A stretch of DNA of 23,181 nt from CAYMRB01 sp964392615 (GTDB lineage: Bacteria > Planctomycetota > UBA8108), in the NCBI GenBank assembly GCA_964392615.1, contig CAYMRB010000115.1, forward strand, positions 1 to 23,181. The letters run 5' to 3'. Below the pieces are notes generated by a model, which saw only the letters and a list, made by a program, of their open reading frames with translations, had not been told where the DNA came from and searched no databases. A program made the translations under genes and the position numbers. This document shows, one piece after another, positions 7,782 through 16,948 of this stretch; within the stretch, counting starts at the first letter, position 1; every line of letters starts with the position of its first letter.

Positions 7782-10700
7782 CGGTTCCATTGTTGCAGCT
7801 GATTCGTCGCGAGGTCGTCGCGGTGCTCGCGGTCCTCTTGACCGTCGGGCACCTCGACGCCCTCGTGATCTCCGAGATCCATTACCACCCTCGTGGTGGC
7901 AACGACGCGCTCGAGTTCGTCGAGATCTCGAACGAGAGCGCCACGCCGGAGGACATCTCCGGATACCACTTCTCGAACGGCATCGTCTTTCAGTTCGGTC
8001 CGGGGACCATCCTCGGCAAGGGCGAGTCGATCGTCGTCTGCGCCGACGTCGCAGCGGTACGCGACCGCTACGGGATCGACAACGCCGTCGGCAACTTCTT
8101 CGGGCGGCTCGACAATCGCGGCGAGCGCCTGACTCTGGCGAACCAGGTCGGCATCGAGGTGGCGAGCGTTCGCTACCGCGACGAGGGGAAGTGGCCCACG
8201 GCCTGCGACGGGACCGGTCACACGTTGATGCTTCGCGACATGAAGCTCGACGCGTCGGAGCCCGAGAGCTGGATGTGGAGCCCGCAGCTCGGCGGCTCGC
8301 CGGGACGGCTCGAAGAGGACGACGGCCCGGGAGGCGTGGAAGAGCTTGTCCTTCTCGATACCGGTGACGAGTGGCGCTTCGCCCGCGGCACGGAGCCGTT
8401 CGCGCCGGGCGGAACTCCGTGGTGGAGCCCCGAGTTCGACGACGCGTCGTGGGATGCGGGGCCGGCGGGTTTCGGCTTCGCGGACGGAGACGACGAGACC
8501 GTCCTCGACGACATGCGCAACGGCTACTCGACGGTTGCGTGTCGCGCGTCGTTCGAGTTGACGGCGGACGATGTCGCGGCGGGCGACGTGACGCTGTCGA
8601 TGCTCTACGACGACGGGTTCTGCGCGTATCTCAACGGAACGCGGTTCGCAGAGGCGAATTGTCCGGACGATGTCGGCCACGACTCCCTGGCGACGGGCGG
8701 TCACGAGGCCAACGACGAAGAGACGTTCGCGGCGCCGTCCGAGCTTCTCGTCGCCGGCGTGAACGTCATCGCGATCGTCGGACTGAACGTGACGATCGAC
8801 AGCACGGACTTCAGCCTCGGGCCTCGCGTGCTTCTCCAGCGGCGCGATCCTCCGGCCGGATCGTCCGACGGTCGACCCGTATTCAACGAGCTTCACCGTT
8901 CGGTCGCGCAGGACTCCTGGATCGAGCTGTTCAACCCGAGCTCTCAGGGTGTCAACCTCGAGGGATTCACCATCGCGACCGATCCCGGCGGCGTCGACGC
9001 GTATGCGATTCCAGCGGGAACCGCTCTCGCGGCGGGCGGATTCCTCGCCATCACGGATGCCGTCAGCGGGCTCGATCTGTTGGTGCCCGAGGTGCGGATC
9101 TTCCTGAGCAACCCACGGGGGCTCGTCGTCGCAGCGGCGACTTTCGATCGAACACTGCCGCCCGAGCGCGAGGGCGAGGACTACTCCGAGGCGTTGTTCC
9201 CGGATGGCGGATCGATCCATTGGGTCACGCTGACGGACACTCGCGCCGCGCCGAATCGGGTCGACGCGGTGACGGATGTCGTCATCAACGAGCTCTTCTA
9301 CCACCCGCCGGAAGATCGCCGCGGCGAGTTCATCGAGCTCTTCCATCGCGGTGCGGACGCCATCGACCTGTCGGGGTATCGCTTCTCCAAGGGCGTCGGC
9401 TACACCTTCCCTCCCGGCACGACATTGGAGGCCGGCGAGTACCTCGTCATCGCGGACGATCCGACGTTGGTCGAGGAGCAGCACGGCATCTCCGGCGTGC
9501 TCGGGCCGTTCGAGGGGCAGCTGTCGAACGAAGGCGAAAACGTCCGTCTCGTCGACGCCTGGGGCAATCTTGTCGACGAGGTCCGGTACTTCGACGGCGG
9601 GACCTGGGCGCTCTCGGCGGACGGTCGGGGATCGAGCCTGGAACTGATCGATCCCGCACAGAACAACGAGGTCGGTCTCGCATGGGGAGGGAGCGACGAG
9701 TCGAACAAGTCGCGCTGGGAGCGACTCAGCTACACGGTCGACGACTATCGACCCGCGTCGCAATCCGAGCTCCATCTGCTTCTCGTCGAGCGAGGATCGT
9801 GTCTCATCGATGAGGTCTCCGTCCGGCGAGCCGGCGGTTCGAACCGCATACCCAACGCCGGCTTCGAGACGTCGACGTCCGGGTGGCGGATCGAGGGCAC
9901 GCACCAGGACTCGCGGCGGGTGACCTGGGACGCGCGTGCCGGAAGCGCCTGTCTCGAGCTCAACGCATCCGGAAAGGGTGACACGTCGGTCAACCGGATC
10001 GAGATCGACACGTCGCCCGCGTTGACGCGCGGCAGCTACGAGGTGTCGCTCTGGGCGCGCTGGCTCGGCGGCGCCAGCGTGATCGTCGGCCACGGCGAGT
10101 TCTCCGCCGGCCCGTGGGGCGGTCGACCCGGACCGTCGACGAATCTCTCGGGGAATACGCTCGGCGGTCGCATGCGGATGACCGTGCCGCAGAATCTGGG
10201 CACTCCCGGCGCAGAGAACAGCCTGCGGCGGCTCTTGATCGCCGCGACCGGCAGCGGCAACCTCGGCCCCGTCATCTGGGATGTGTCCCACTCGCCGGCC
10301 GCTCCCGACGAGACGGTTGCTGTCGAGATCGCGGCGAGGGTCGCCGATTCCGATGGGATCGCCGCGGTGCGCGCCTTCTACCGCGAGCGCGATGCCGGCG
10401 GCGCGTTTGATTCGATCGGGCTGACTCCGACGGGCGACGGGTCGTCGGAGGATGGGCGATACGCGGGTCAGCTGCCGACGTTCCCACGGAGTCGCAAGGT
10501 CGTGTTCTTCATCGAAGCCACCGACCGCACGGGGATCGCGCGGCGATTCCCGCTGGACGCTCCGGATCGAACGCAGCTCTTCCAAGTCCTCGCGCCGCAA
10601 GGCGGCTCGTTGGATGCGGTGTCGCTGGTCGTCGACGATGCTCGACACGACGAGTTGCGGACGCGACGACTTCACTCGAATCATCTGATCGATGCGGCGT

Positions 10701-12223
10701 ATGTCTTCAACGACGAGGACATCCACTACAACGTCGGCATCAGGTACCGCGGCAGCCCGTGGGGGCGACCGGGCCGCAACAGCTACCGCGTTCGGTTCAC
10801 CAAGGACAACGTTTCCCGCTGGGGAGTGCGCGCGGTGAACCTCAGCTCGCGGTTGAATGGGCCGGTCGAGGCCGCTTCGTACTTCTTGACCGGGCGTGCA
10901 GGGACGCCGGAGAAGCCCGCTTCCGTCCCGATGTATCGTTTCGTCAGGTCGCGGCTCAACGGCTCGTCGCTCGGTATGCAGCGCTTCATCCAGCCCGTCG
11001 ACCGAGACTACATGGAGACATGGTTTCCGGGCTCGGACGGACCTCTTCTCAAGGCCGTCGCGCGTCTCGCCTTCAACGATTCCGGCGAGCGGACACACTA
11101 CGACGGCGCGTCGTTCGACTATATGGAAGAGAGTCCCGAGAACTACCGATTCTACTACTATCAGGTCACGAGTCGGAGCCGCGACGACTGGACGTCGCTG
11201 GCCGAGCTGATGCGCGTCATGGATCCTCGTGAGACGGGGAACGCCGAGCACGACGTGCAAATCGGCGAGATTCTCGACGTCGAGGGCTTCCTGCGCGTGA
11301 TGGTGCCGCGCGTGTTCGTGAGCGATTGGGACACCCTCGGCATCGGGCAGGGTCACAACGCCTACCTCGCGTTCGACACGCGCGACGGGCTGTGGGAGAC
11401 CATGCCGTACGACTACAACCAGGCGATGCCGAGCAGCCAGCTCAACTTCCCGGTGTTCCCGACGTTCGATCGCGGCTGGGCGCGTCTGATCTCGCGACCG
11501 CAGACGCGGCGCGTCTACGTGCGGATCGCGTCGGAGTTCCTCGCCGGATACTGGTCGACGGAAACGGCGGGGCCCTGGTTCGACGCGATGCAGCGCGACC
11601 TCGGCATCTCGATGGGCGAACCGCGAAGCTTCGTCTCGTCTCGAGGCAGGATCATCGAGGGTCAGCTGCGGTCGTTCAGCGAGGTCCCGTTCCGCATCAG
11701 GACGAACGGCGGCGACGACATCACGGTCGACGAATCAACGATCGTGCTCGAGGGCGAGGCTCCGGTCGAGATCGCGACGATTCTGTACTCGCAGAGCTCC
11801 GGCGAGAACGTCGAGCTGTTGCCGACCTGGGAGACCCCGAATCGGTGGCAGGCGCGATTCACCGTGCCCATCCGGAACAACGAGTTCAGCTTCCTCGGCT
11901 TCGATGGCTCCGGAGGACTCGTCGCGACGGCCGCCATCACCGTCACGAATACGTCCGTGGAAGACTCAGGCTTCACTCGCGGTGACGCGAACGGTGACCA
12001 GTCGGTTGACCTCAGCGACGCAGTGCGCGTCATCTTGCACCTGTTCGGCGGACGCGGCATCGACTGCGCGGACGCGGCGGATGTCGACGACAACGGGCGT
12101 CTTGACTCGAGCGATGCGATCGGTCTTCTCGACTATCTGTTCCGATCCGGAGAAGCGCCTCGACCGCCGTTCCCCGGCAGAGGAGACGACGCCACGGCTG
12201 ATCCTCTCGGCTGCGAGCGGTAG
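7778..12223 (+). CDS. Secreted CotH-kinase protein with three lamin-tail-like domains and dockerin-like tail
   Basis: This protein of about 1481 residues has a signal peptide (basic LIRR, then a hydrophobic run to about residue 28). Its modules in order are: a lamin-tail (LTD) beta-sandwich at about 28-170 (VISEIHYHP...LEFVEISN); a jelly-roll-like module at 190-355; a second LTD at 366-495; a third at 500-655 (VINELFYHPP...GEFIELF); a carbohydrate-binding-like module at 665-780; an Ig-like stretch at 830-940; and a CotH domain at about 945-1280. The CotH part holds RYRGSPWGRPGRNSYRVRF, SDWDT and MPYDYNQA, where Asp1212 is the probable metal-binding aspartate. CotH proteins are atypical secreted kinases. 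A dockerin-like doublet (GDANGDQSVDLSDAV, then DDNGRLDSSDAI) closes the protein. The GTG at 7778 overlaps the previous stop as GTGA; GTG at 7772 is the alternative. No ribosome-binding site is visible, so translation is probably coupled to the LamG gene. Confidence 0.83.
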   Translation: MTVPLLQLIRREVVAVLAVLLTVGHLDALVISEIHYHPRGGNDALEFVEISNESATPEDISGYHFSNGIVFQFGPGTILGKGESIVVCADVAAVRDRYGIDNAVGNFFGRLDNRGERLTLANQVGIEVASVRYRDEGKWPTACDGTGHTLMLRDMKLDASEPESWMWSPQLGGSPGRLEEDDGPGGVEELVLLDTGDEWRFARGTEPFAPGGTPWWSPEFDDASWDAGPAGFGFADGDDETVLDDMRNGYSTVACRASFELTADDVAAGDVTLSMLYDDGFCAYLNGTRFAEANCPDDVGHDSLATGGHEANDEETFAAPSELLVAGVNVIAIVGLNVTIDSTDFSLGPRVLLQRRDPPAGSSDGRPVFNELHRSVAQDSWIELFNPSSQGVNLEGFTIATDPGGVDAYAIPAGTALAAGGFLAITDAVSGLDLLVPEVRIFLSNPRGLVVAAATFDRTLPPEREGEDYSEALFPDGGSIHWVTLTDTRAAPNRVDAVTDVVINELFYHPPEDRRGEFIELFHRGADAIDLSGYRFSKGVGYTFPPGTTLEAGEYLVIADDPTLVEEQHGISGVLGPFEGQLSNEGENVRLVDAWGNLVDEVRYFDGGTWALSADGRGSSLELIDPAQNNEVGLAWGGSDESNKSRWERLSYTVDDYRPASQSELHLLLVERGSCLIDEVSVRRAGGSNRIPNAGFETSTSGWRIEGTHQDSRRVTWDARAGSACLELNASGKGDTSVNRIEIDTSPALTRGSYEVSLWARWLGGASVIVGHGEFSAGPWGGRPGPSTNLSGNTLGGRMRMTVPQNLGTPGAENSLRRLLIAATGSGNLGPVIWDVSHSPAAPDETVAVEIAARVADSDGIAAVRAFYRERDAGGAFDSIGLTPTGDGSSEDGRYAGQLPTFPRSRKVVFFIEATDRTGIARRFPLDAPDRTQLFQVLAPQGGSLDAVSLVVDDARHDELRTRRLHSNHLIDAAYVFNDEDIHYNVGIRYRGSPWGRPGRNSYRVRFTKDNVSRWGVRAVNLSSRLNGPVEAASYFLTGRAGTPEKPASVPMYRFVRSRLNGSSLGMQRFIQPVDRDYMETWFPGSDGPLLKAVARLAFNDSGERTHYDGASFDYMEESPENYRFYYYQVTSRSRDDWTSLAELMRVMDPRETGNAEHDVQIGEILDVEGFLRVMVPRVFVSDWDTLGIGQGHNAYLAFDTRDGLWETMPYDYNQAMPSSQLNFPVFPTFDRGWARLISRPQTRRVYVRIASEFLAGYWSTETAGPWFDAMQRDLGISMGEPRSFVSSRGRIIEGQLRSFSEVPFRIRTNGGDDITVDESTIVLEGEAPVEIATILYSQSSGENVELLPTWETPNRWQARFTVPIRNNEFSFLGFDGSGGLVATAAITVTNTSVEDSGFTRGDANGDQSVDLSDAVRVILHLFGGRGIDCADAADVDDNGRLDSSDAIGLLDYLFRSGEAPRPPFPGRGDDATADPLGCER

Positions 12224-12225
12224 TC

Positions 12226-12245
12226 CCCGTAGAGACCCGTAGAGA
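12226..12245. repeat. Perfect 10-bp tandem direct repeat
   Basis: The unit CCCGTAGAGA occurs twice back to back, two bases after the CotH gene stop and 42 bases before the next start codon. It may be a replication-slippage product or a binding site; the sequence alone does not say. Confidence 0.6.
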
Positions 12246-12249
12246 GCAG

Positions 12250-12264
12250 CGCCTGGCGCAGGCG
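12250..12264. other. Short GC-rich hairpin between the CotH and GH116 genes
   Basis: CGCCTG and CAGGCG form a perfect 6-bp stem with a 3-base GCG loop. No T-run follows, so it is not a normal intrinsic terminator. It lies just upstream of the GGGAGAG ribosome-binding site (12274-12280) and could shape the transcript leader. Confidence 0.35.
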
Positions 12265-12287
12265 TGAGCGAAAGGGAGAGCAGAGCG

Positions 12288-15200
12288 ATGACCAGCGGAT
12301 GCTGCGGCGATGGTAGCTGCGACGGCGGACCGAGAAGCCCTTCGCGACGTGATGTGCTGAAGCTTGCAGCGGTCGGCGCTGCCGGCTGGGCATCGCTTCC
12401 GATCATGGCCGGGCCGTTCGACGAGAGCGACTTCGCCTCCCTGATCCCCGCCGACAAGAAGCTCGATCCGGCATGGGTCGCGTCTCTGTACGCTCGTGGC
12501 GAGCCGCAGGTCTACTCGGCGCAGCGCGGCGAGCTTCGGCACATCGGCATGCCGATCGGCGGCATCGCGTGCGGCCAGCTCTACCTTGGCGGCGACGGCC
12601 GGCTCTGGCATTGGGAGATCTTCGACTCGCGCACGCACTCCGGCTACGGCGATTCGCGCTATCGACCGACGGTGCTCGGCGGTCACTACGCGAATCCGAT
12701 GGCTGTCGAGAGCCCGGTCGAGCAGGGCTTCGCGTTGCGCGTGGCCGCCGGCGGCGACGAGACCACGCGCCGTCTCGATGCGCGCGACTTCGCGGATATC
12801 CGGTTTCGCGGCGAGTATCCGGTCGGACGAGTCCAGTACCGAGACCGGCAGCTGCCGGTCGACGTCGACCTCGAGGCGTTCTCGCCGTTCTGTCCGCTGA
12901 ACGTCGAGGACTCGTCGCTTCCGGCGACCCGCATGCGGTTCACCGTGCGCAATCGGAGCGAGCAGGCCGTGTCGATTCAGATCGCGGGTTGGCTCGAGAA
13001 CGCGGTCTGTCCGGAAATCGACGATCCGAGCGCGGGGGACCGGGTGTTTCGAGTCGCGCATCGTACCGGGCGCGTCTCCCTGTTGCACAAGGTCGCATCG
13101 CCAGAGTCGACGCGGTCCGAGCTCCGACCCGATATCACGTTCGCTGACTTCGAGGGCGGCGACTGGGCCGGCTGGACGGTCGAGGGCGAAGCATTCGGCA
13201 GCCGCCCGTTCCGCGTCGACGAGCTCGCGCCCCACGATCCGATCTCCGGCGTGCGCGGCAAGGGGCTCGTCAACTCGCACAACACGCGCAAGGCCGGGCC
13301 GAACTCGCCGGCGTCGGACAAGCTCGTCGGTCGGTTGCTGAGCCCGGAGTTCACGATCTCTCGCGACTACATCTCGTTCCTCATCGCCGGCGGGTCCCAC
13401 CGCGAGCGCACCGAGGTGCGGCTGCTGGTCGACGGCAAGCAGGTCGCGGCGCGAGTCGGCGACGACACGATCCGGCTCAAGGCGACGTTCTTCGACGTAC
13501 GCAAGCTCGCGGGACGCAAGGCGCGTCTCGAAGCGGTCGATCAGCACACCGGCGGGTGGGGACATATCGTCTTCGACCACATCGTGTTCACCGACGAAGC
13601 GCCGTCGCCTCTCGAGAGGAGCTCGGGCTACGGATCGATGGCGCTGAGCCTGCTCGATTCGGACTACAGCCCGCTGGCGATTCACGTCGACGATCCGGTG
13701 GACGCGAAAGCTCTCTTCGATCGGCTGGCCACCGGCCGCAGGGACGACACGAAACGGCGCCCCTTCGGCCAGCGGCTCATCGGCGCGCTCGCGGCGCCGC
13801 GGGTGACGCTCGAGCCGGGCGAGGAGCGATCGTTCACGTTCCTCGTCACCTGGTTCTTCCCGCTCTACACGCAGGGGCGCGGCGAGATGGGCGCGATCAC
13901 CGGCTGGGGCGGCTTGAAGCGACACTATGCGAACCGCTTCGACTCGGCCGACGCCGTCGCCGCGTACGTGACGAAGCACCGCGAGCGACTCGAGAGCCAG
14001 ACGCTGGAGTGGAACCGGACCTGGTACGACTCGACGCTCCCGTACTGGATGCTCGATCGCACGTTCGTCGCGCTCGACTGCCTCGCGACACAGACGCTGC
14101 ATTGGTTCGACAACGGGCGCTTCTGGGGCTGGGAGGGCACGAACTGCTGTCCCGGCACGTGCCAGCACGTGTGGAACTACGCGCAGGGTCTGGCGCGCAT
14201 CTTCCCGTCGATCGAGCGCTACCTGCGCGAAGAGGTCGACTTCGGCCTCGCGTGGAAAAAGACCGGCGAGCTCGGCTACCGGGCCGAGACCGCGATGCAC
14301 GTCGCACACGACGGTCAGGCGGGCACGATCATCCGCGCGTATCGCGAGCACCAGATGAGTGCGGACGGCGCGTTCTTGAGGCGTCGCTGGCCGCGCATCA
14401 AGAAGGCGGTCGAGTACCTCATTCGCGAGGACGGCGACGATAACGGTCTGCTCGAGGGGCGCCAGTACAACACGCTCGATGCAGCGTGGTACGGTCCGAT
14501 GGGCTGGCTGAGCTCGCTCTACCTCGGCGCCGTGAACGCGGGGCGGGCGATGGCCCGCGAGATGGGCGATGACGGGTTCGCCGTGCGCTGCGAGCGCATC
14601 CTCGAGGCCGGCAGGCGGAACATCGTCCGTGAGCTTTTCAACGGCGAGTACTTCATCCATCGACCCGATCCCGCGCACCCGGAGGCGATCAATACGAACG
14701 ACGGCTCGGAGATCGATCAGATCATGGGCCAGAGCCTGATGGGACAGGTCGGTCTATCGCATGTGATTCCGCGCCGCGAGACGGTCTCCGCGCTGCGGTC
14801 GCTCTGGAAGTACAACTTCGCGCCGGATGCCGGGGCGTATCGCAACGGCATGCAGCAGCAGATTCCGGGGGGGCGCTGGTACGCGATGGAGGGAGAGGCC
14901 GGGCTGGTGATGTGCACGTTCCCGCGCGGCGGCGCCGACAAGGCGGTCGGACGGCGCAAGGGCGATCTCTTCGCAGCGTACCTGAACGAGTGCATGAACG
15001 GATTCGAGTACCTCGCCGCCGCCGGCATGGTCGCCGAAGGGCTCGTCGAGGAAGGGCTCGCGTGCTTCCGCGCCGTGCACGATCGGTATCACGCGACGCG
15101 GCGCAATCCGTACAACGAGATCGAGTGCTCCGACCACTACAGCCGCTCGATGGCGAGCTACGGCATCTACATCGCGCTGTGCGGGTACGAATACCACGGC

Positions 15201-15530
15201 CCGCAGCGACACCTCGGCTTCGCACCCCGACTGAGCCCCGAGCGCTTCCGCGCCGCGTTCACGGCGGCAGAGGGCTGGGGGACGTTCGATCAGGAGATCG
15301 ACGCGTCGCGATTGCAGGCCACGATCCGGCTGCGATACGGCACGCTGGCGCTCGACACGATCGCGTTGTCGCTCGCGGGTGCCGTCACGGGCAAGACCGT
15401 GCGTCGCGCGACGATCGATGGACGTGCTGTCGGCAAGGTCGAGCAGGACGGAGACCGGGTCGTCGTGCACGCCGATGAGACGGCGATGGTGCAGGCGGGT
15501 CGGCGGCTCGTGGTGACGCTCGAGATCTGA
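12288..15530 (+). CDS. GH116-like glycosidase with Tat signal and nested beta-sandwich module
   Basis: This 1080-residue protein matches the GH116 family (GBA2-type beta-glucosidase/glucosylceramidase) in layout: an N-terminal beta-domain with IGMPIGGIACGQLYLGGDGRL at about residues 85-105, and a C-terminal alpha/alpha-barrel. In the barrel, the WEGTNCC segment (Glu616) fits the family nucleophile and NTLDAAW (Asp731) fits the acid/base. A twin-arginine signal (R20-R21-D-V-L-K) sends it out of the cytoplasm. At about residues 285-438 a separate beta-sandwich is inserted, with FADFEGGDWAGW, GKGLVNS, LLSPEFTI and GGWGHIVFDHIV; it resembles the module found in planctomycete levanase-like proteins. 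The N-terminus has an unusual Cys cluster (C5, C6, C11). The GGGAGAG site seven bases upstream favours ATG 12288 over an earlier GTG at 12264. The substrate is unknown; beta-glucoside or beta-xyloside cleavage is the family's typical activity. Confidence 0.85.
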   Translation: MTSGCCGDGSCDGGPRSPSRRDVLKLAAVGAAGWASLPIMAGPFDESDFASLIPADKKLDPAWVASLYARGEPQVYSAQRGELRHIGMPIGGIACGQLYLGGDGRLWHWEIFDSRTHSGYGDSRYRPTVLGGHYANPMAVESPVEQGFALRVAAGGDETTRRLDARDFADIRFRGEYPVGRVQYRDRQLPVDVDLEAFSPFCPLNVEDSSLPATRMRFTVRNRSEQAVSIQIAGWLENAVCPEIDDPSAGDRVFRVAHRTGRVSLLHKVASPESTRSELRPDITFADFEGGDWAGWTVEGEAFGSRPFRVDELAPHDPISGVRGKGLVNSHNTRKAGPNSPASDKLVGRLLSPEFTISRDYISFLIAGGSHRERTEVRLLVDGKQVAARVGDDTIRLKATFFDVRKLAGRKARLEAVDQHTGGWGHIVFDHIVFTDEAPSPLERSSGYGSMALSLLDSDYSPLAIHVDDPVDAKALFDRLATGRRDDTKRRPFGQRLIGALAAPRVTLEPGEERSFTFLVTWFFPLYTQGRGEMGAITGWGGLKRHYANRFDSADAVAAYVTKHRERLESQTLEWNRTWYDSTLPYWMLDRTFVALDCLATQTLHWFDNGRFWGWEGTNCCPGTCQHVWNYAQGLARIFPSIERYLREEVDFGLAWKKTGELGYRAETAMHVAHDGQAGTIIRAYREHQMSADGAFLRRRWPRIKKAVEYLIREDGDDNGLLEGRQYNTLDAAWYGPMGWLSSLYLGAVNAGRAMAREMGDDGFAVRCERILEAGRRNIVRELFNGEYFIHRPDPAHPEAINTNDGSEIDQIMGQSLMGQVGLSHVIPRRETVSALRSLWKYNFAPDAGAYRNGMQQQIPGGRWYAMEGEAGLVMCTFPRGGADKAVGRRKGDLFAAYLNECMNGFEYLAAAGMVAEGLVEEGLACFRAVHDRYHATRRNPYNEIECSDHYSRSMASYGIYIALCGYEYHGPQRHLGFAPRLSPERFRAAFTAAEGWGTFDQEIDASRLQATIRLRYGTLALDTIALSLAGAVTGKTVRRATIDGRAVGKVEQDGDRVVVHADETAMVQAGRRLVVTLEI

Positions 15531-15612
15531 GCGTTCCGGCAGGACATTCCCTTCTCGCTTTCTATCGGGATATGCTCGTCCTTGTCAGGCGATGCGAGCA
15601 GGAGGTCGAGCC
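15531..15612 (+). promoter_or_regulatory. Leader of the PQQ-propeller gene with strong ribosome-binding site
   Basis: AGGAGGT at 15600-15606, six bases before the ATG, is a near-perfect ribosome-binding site and decides the start at 15613 over an in-frame ATG at 15592. TATGCT at 15571-15576 could be a -10 box, with only a poor -35 upstream. The promoter call is weak. Confidence 0.3.
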
Positions 15613-16902
15613 ATGTTGACGCGCATTTCAGCGATCCTCGCCACGCTCCTCGTCGCGACGGTGGCGCGAGCGGATTCCCCGCGCGACACCAGCGATTGGC
15701 CGCAGCTGCGAGGGCCCGGCGGGCGAGGCCACGCGACCGCGACGGATCTCCCTCTGCGCTGGAGCGAGACCGAGAACGTCCGGTGGAAGACGCGCATTCC
15801 CGGCAGCGGGTACTCGTCGCCGGTCATCGCGGGCGCGCGATTGTGGATGACGACGTCCCTCGAGGGCGGGCGATCGCTGTGCGCGGTCTGCGTCGATGCG
15901 GAGAGCGGCCGCATCCTGTATCGACCCGAGCTGTTTCGGATCGAGAAGCCGGGGCGCATTCACTCGAAGAACAGCTACGCGACGCCGACCCCAGTGGTCG
16001 ACGGCGAGCGCATCTACGTCCACTTCGGCACGGAGGGGACGGCCGCTTTGACGCGGGATGGCAGCGTCGTCTGGAAGAACACGTCGCTCGCGCACGACCA
16101 GCCCTACGCCGGCGCGAGCTCGCCGATCCTGTCCGGGAACACGCTCATCGTCAACTGCGATGGCATGGACCATCAGTTCGTCGTCGCCCTCGATAAGCGG
16201 ACCGGCAAGCCCGTCTGGAAGACGCCGCGCGCTCACCTGACGAAGAGCAGCAGTCGACGGTGGCGCGACGAGGGCTTCTCGCTGCAGGGCTACTCGACGC
16301 CGGCGATCTTCGACATCGCCGGTGTGCCGGAGCTCGTCAGTCCCGCCGCAGCCCATGTGGCGGCCTACGATGCGAGAACCGGCAAGGAGCTGTGGTGGGT
16401 CGGCTACGTAGGCTTCTCGCCGGTCGCGATTCCCGTCTTCGCCGAGGGGCTGGTGTTCGTACAGGGTTTCGAACGCATCGGCACGCCGGCCCTCATCGCG
16501 ATACGGCCGGGAGGTCGCGGCGATGTCTTGAAGACGCACGTCGCGTGGAAGGAGACGAGGGCCGTTCCACACATGTCGACGCTGCTCGCCGTTGGCGATG
16601 CGCTCTATCTCGTCGACGACGATGGCATCATGAGCTGTCTCGACGCCAAGACGGGTACGGCCCATTGGCGCGAGCGGCTCGGCGATCCGCATTCGGCCTC
16701 GCCGATCCTCGCCGACGGCAGAATCTACGTCTGCAGCGAGAGAGGCAAGACGTCCGTGCTGGCCCCCGGGCATGCGTTCAAGCTGCTGGCGAAGAATCAG
16801 CTCGACGGCCGACTCCTGGCGTCGCCGTGCGCGAGCGGTCGCGCGCTGTTCCTGCGAACCGATACCCATCTCTACCGGATCGAAGACCGTGAGACCGAGT
16901 GA
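15613..16902 (+). CDS. Exported PQQ-like (BamB-type) beta-propeller protein
   Basis: This 429-residue protein has a Sec signal peptide (residues 1-22, cleavage after Ala-Arg-Ala). Next is the WPQLRGPGGRGHA segment, typical of the first blade in PQQ-like propeller proteins of planctomycetes. Blade motifs of the form A/LD-x-x-TGK-x-x-W recur: ALDKRTGKPVW, AYDARTGKELWW and CLDAKTGTAHW, together with repeated SSPV/SPILADG strands. A propeller of seven or eight blades is likely. These proteins may bind PQQ in quinoprotein dehydrogenases, or act only as scaffolds like BamB; I cannot see a clear dehydrogenase active site or a heme motif here, so scaffold or binding function is as likely. It is the first gene of a probable operon: the next gene starts 46 nt downstream, or overlaps its end if a GTG at 16889 is used. 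Confidence 0.82.
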   Translation: MLTRISAILATLLVATVARADSPRDTSDWPQLRGPGGRGHATATDLPLRWSETENVRWKTRIPGSGYSSPVIAGARLWMTTSLEGGRSLCAVCVDAESGRILYRPELFRIEKPGRIHSKNSYATPTPVVDGERIYVHFGTEGTAALTRDGSVVWKNTSLAHDQPYAGASSPILSGNTLIVNCDGMDHQFVVALDKRTGKPVWKTPRAHLTKSSSRRWRDEGFSLQGYSTPAIFDIAGVPELVSPAAAHVAAYDARTGKELWWVGYVGFSPVAIPVFAEGLVFVQGFERIGTPALIAIRPGGRGDVLKTHVAWKETRAVPHMSTLLAVGDALYLVDDDGIMSCLDAKTGTAHWRERLGDPHSASPILADGRIYVCSERGKTSVLAPGHAFKLLAKNQLDGRLLASPCASGRALFLRTDTHLYRIEDRETE

Positions 16903-16948
16903 AGGCTTCGACGGGCAGGGGCGGCGGAGGTATGCCAGGTTCACGTCG

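Noticed and set aside
4512..7790. Long open frame of about 1090 codons on the minus strand opposite the LamG gene
   Set aside because: It is a shadow of the high-GC codon pattern: Arg/Val/Asp-rich, no domain landmarks, and it mirrors the LamG repeats of the real gene.
7658..11356. Long minus-strand open frame of about 1230 codons opposite the CotH gene
   Set aside because: The composition is the same Arg/Val-rich antisense type with no recognisable domain, while the plus strand carries clear LTD and CotH motifs.
12250..12264. Intrinsic terminator after the CotH gene
   Set aside because: The hairpin is short and is not followed by a T-run, so termination here is not supported.
12030..14678. 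Minus-strand open frame of about 880 codons opposite the glycosidase gene
   Set aside because: It has no signal, motif or ribosome-binding site, and the plus strand encodes a well-supported GH116-like protein.
16932..16934. ATG directly after GGAGGT as start of the first cytochrome
   Set aside because: The spacing is zero and the frame is wrong for the cytochrome; the in-frame ATG at 16949 precedes the signal peptide.
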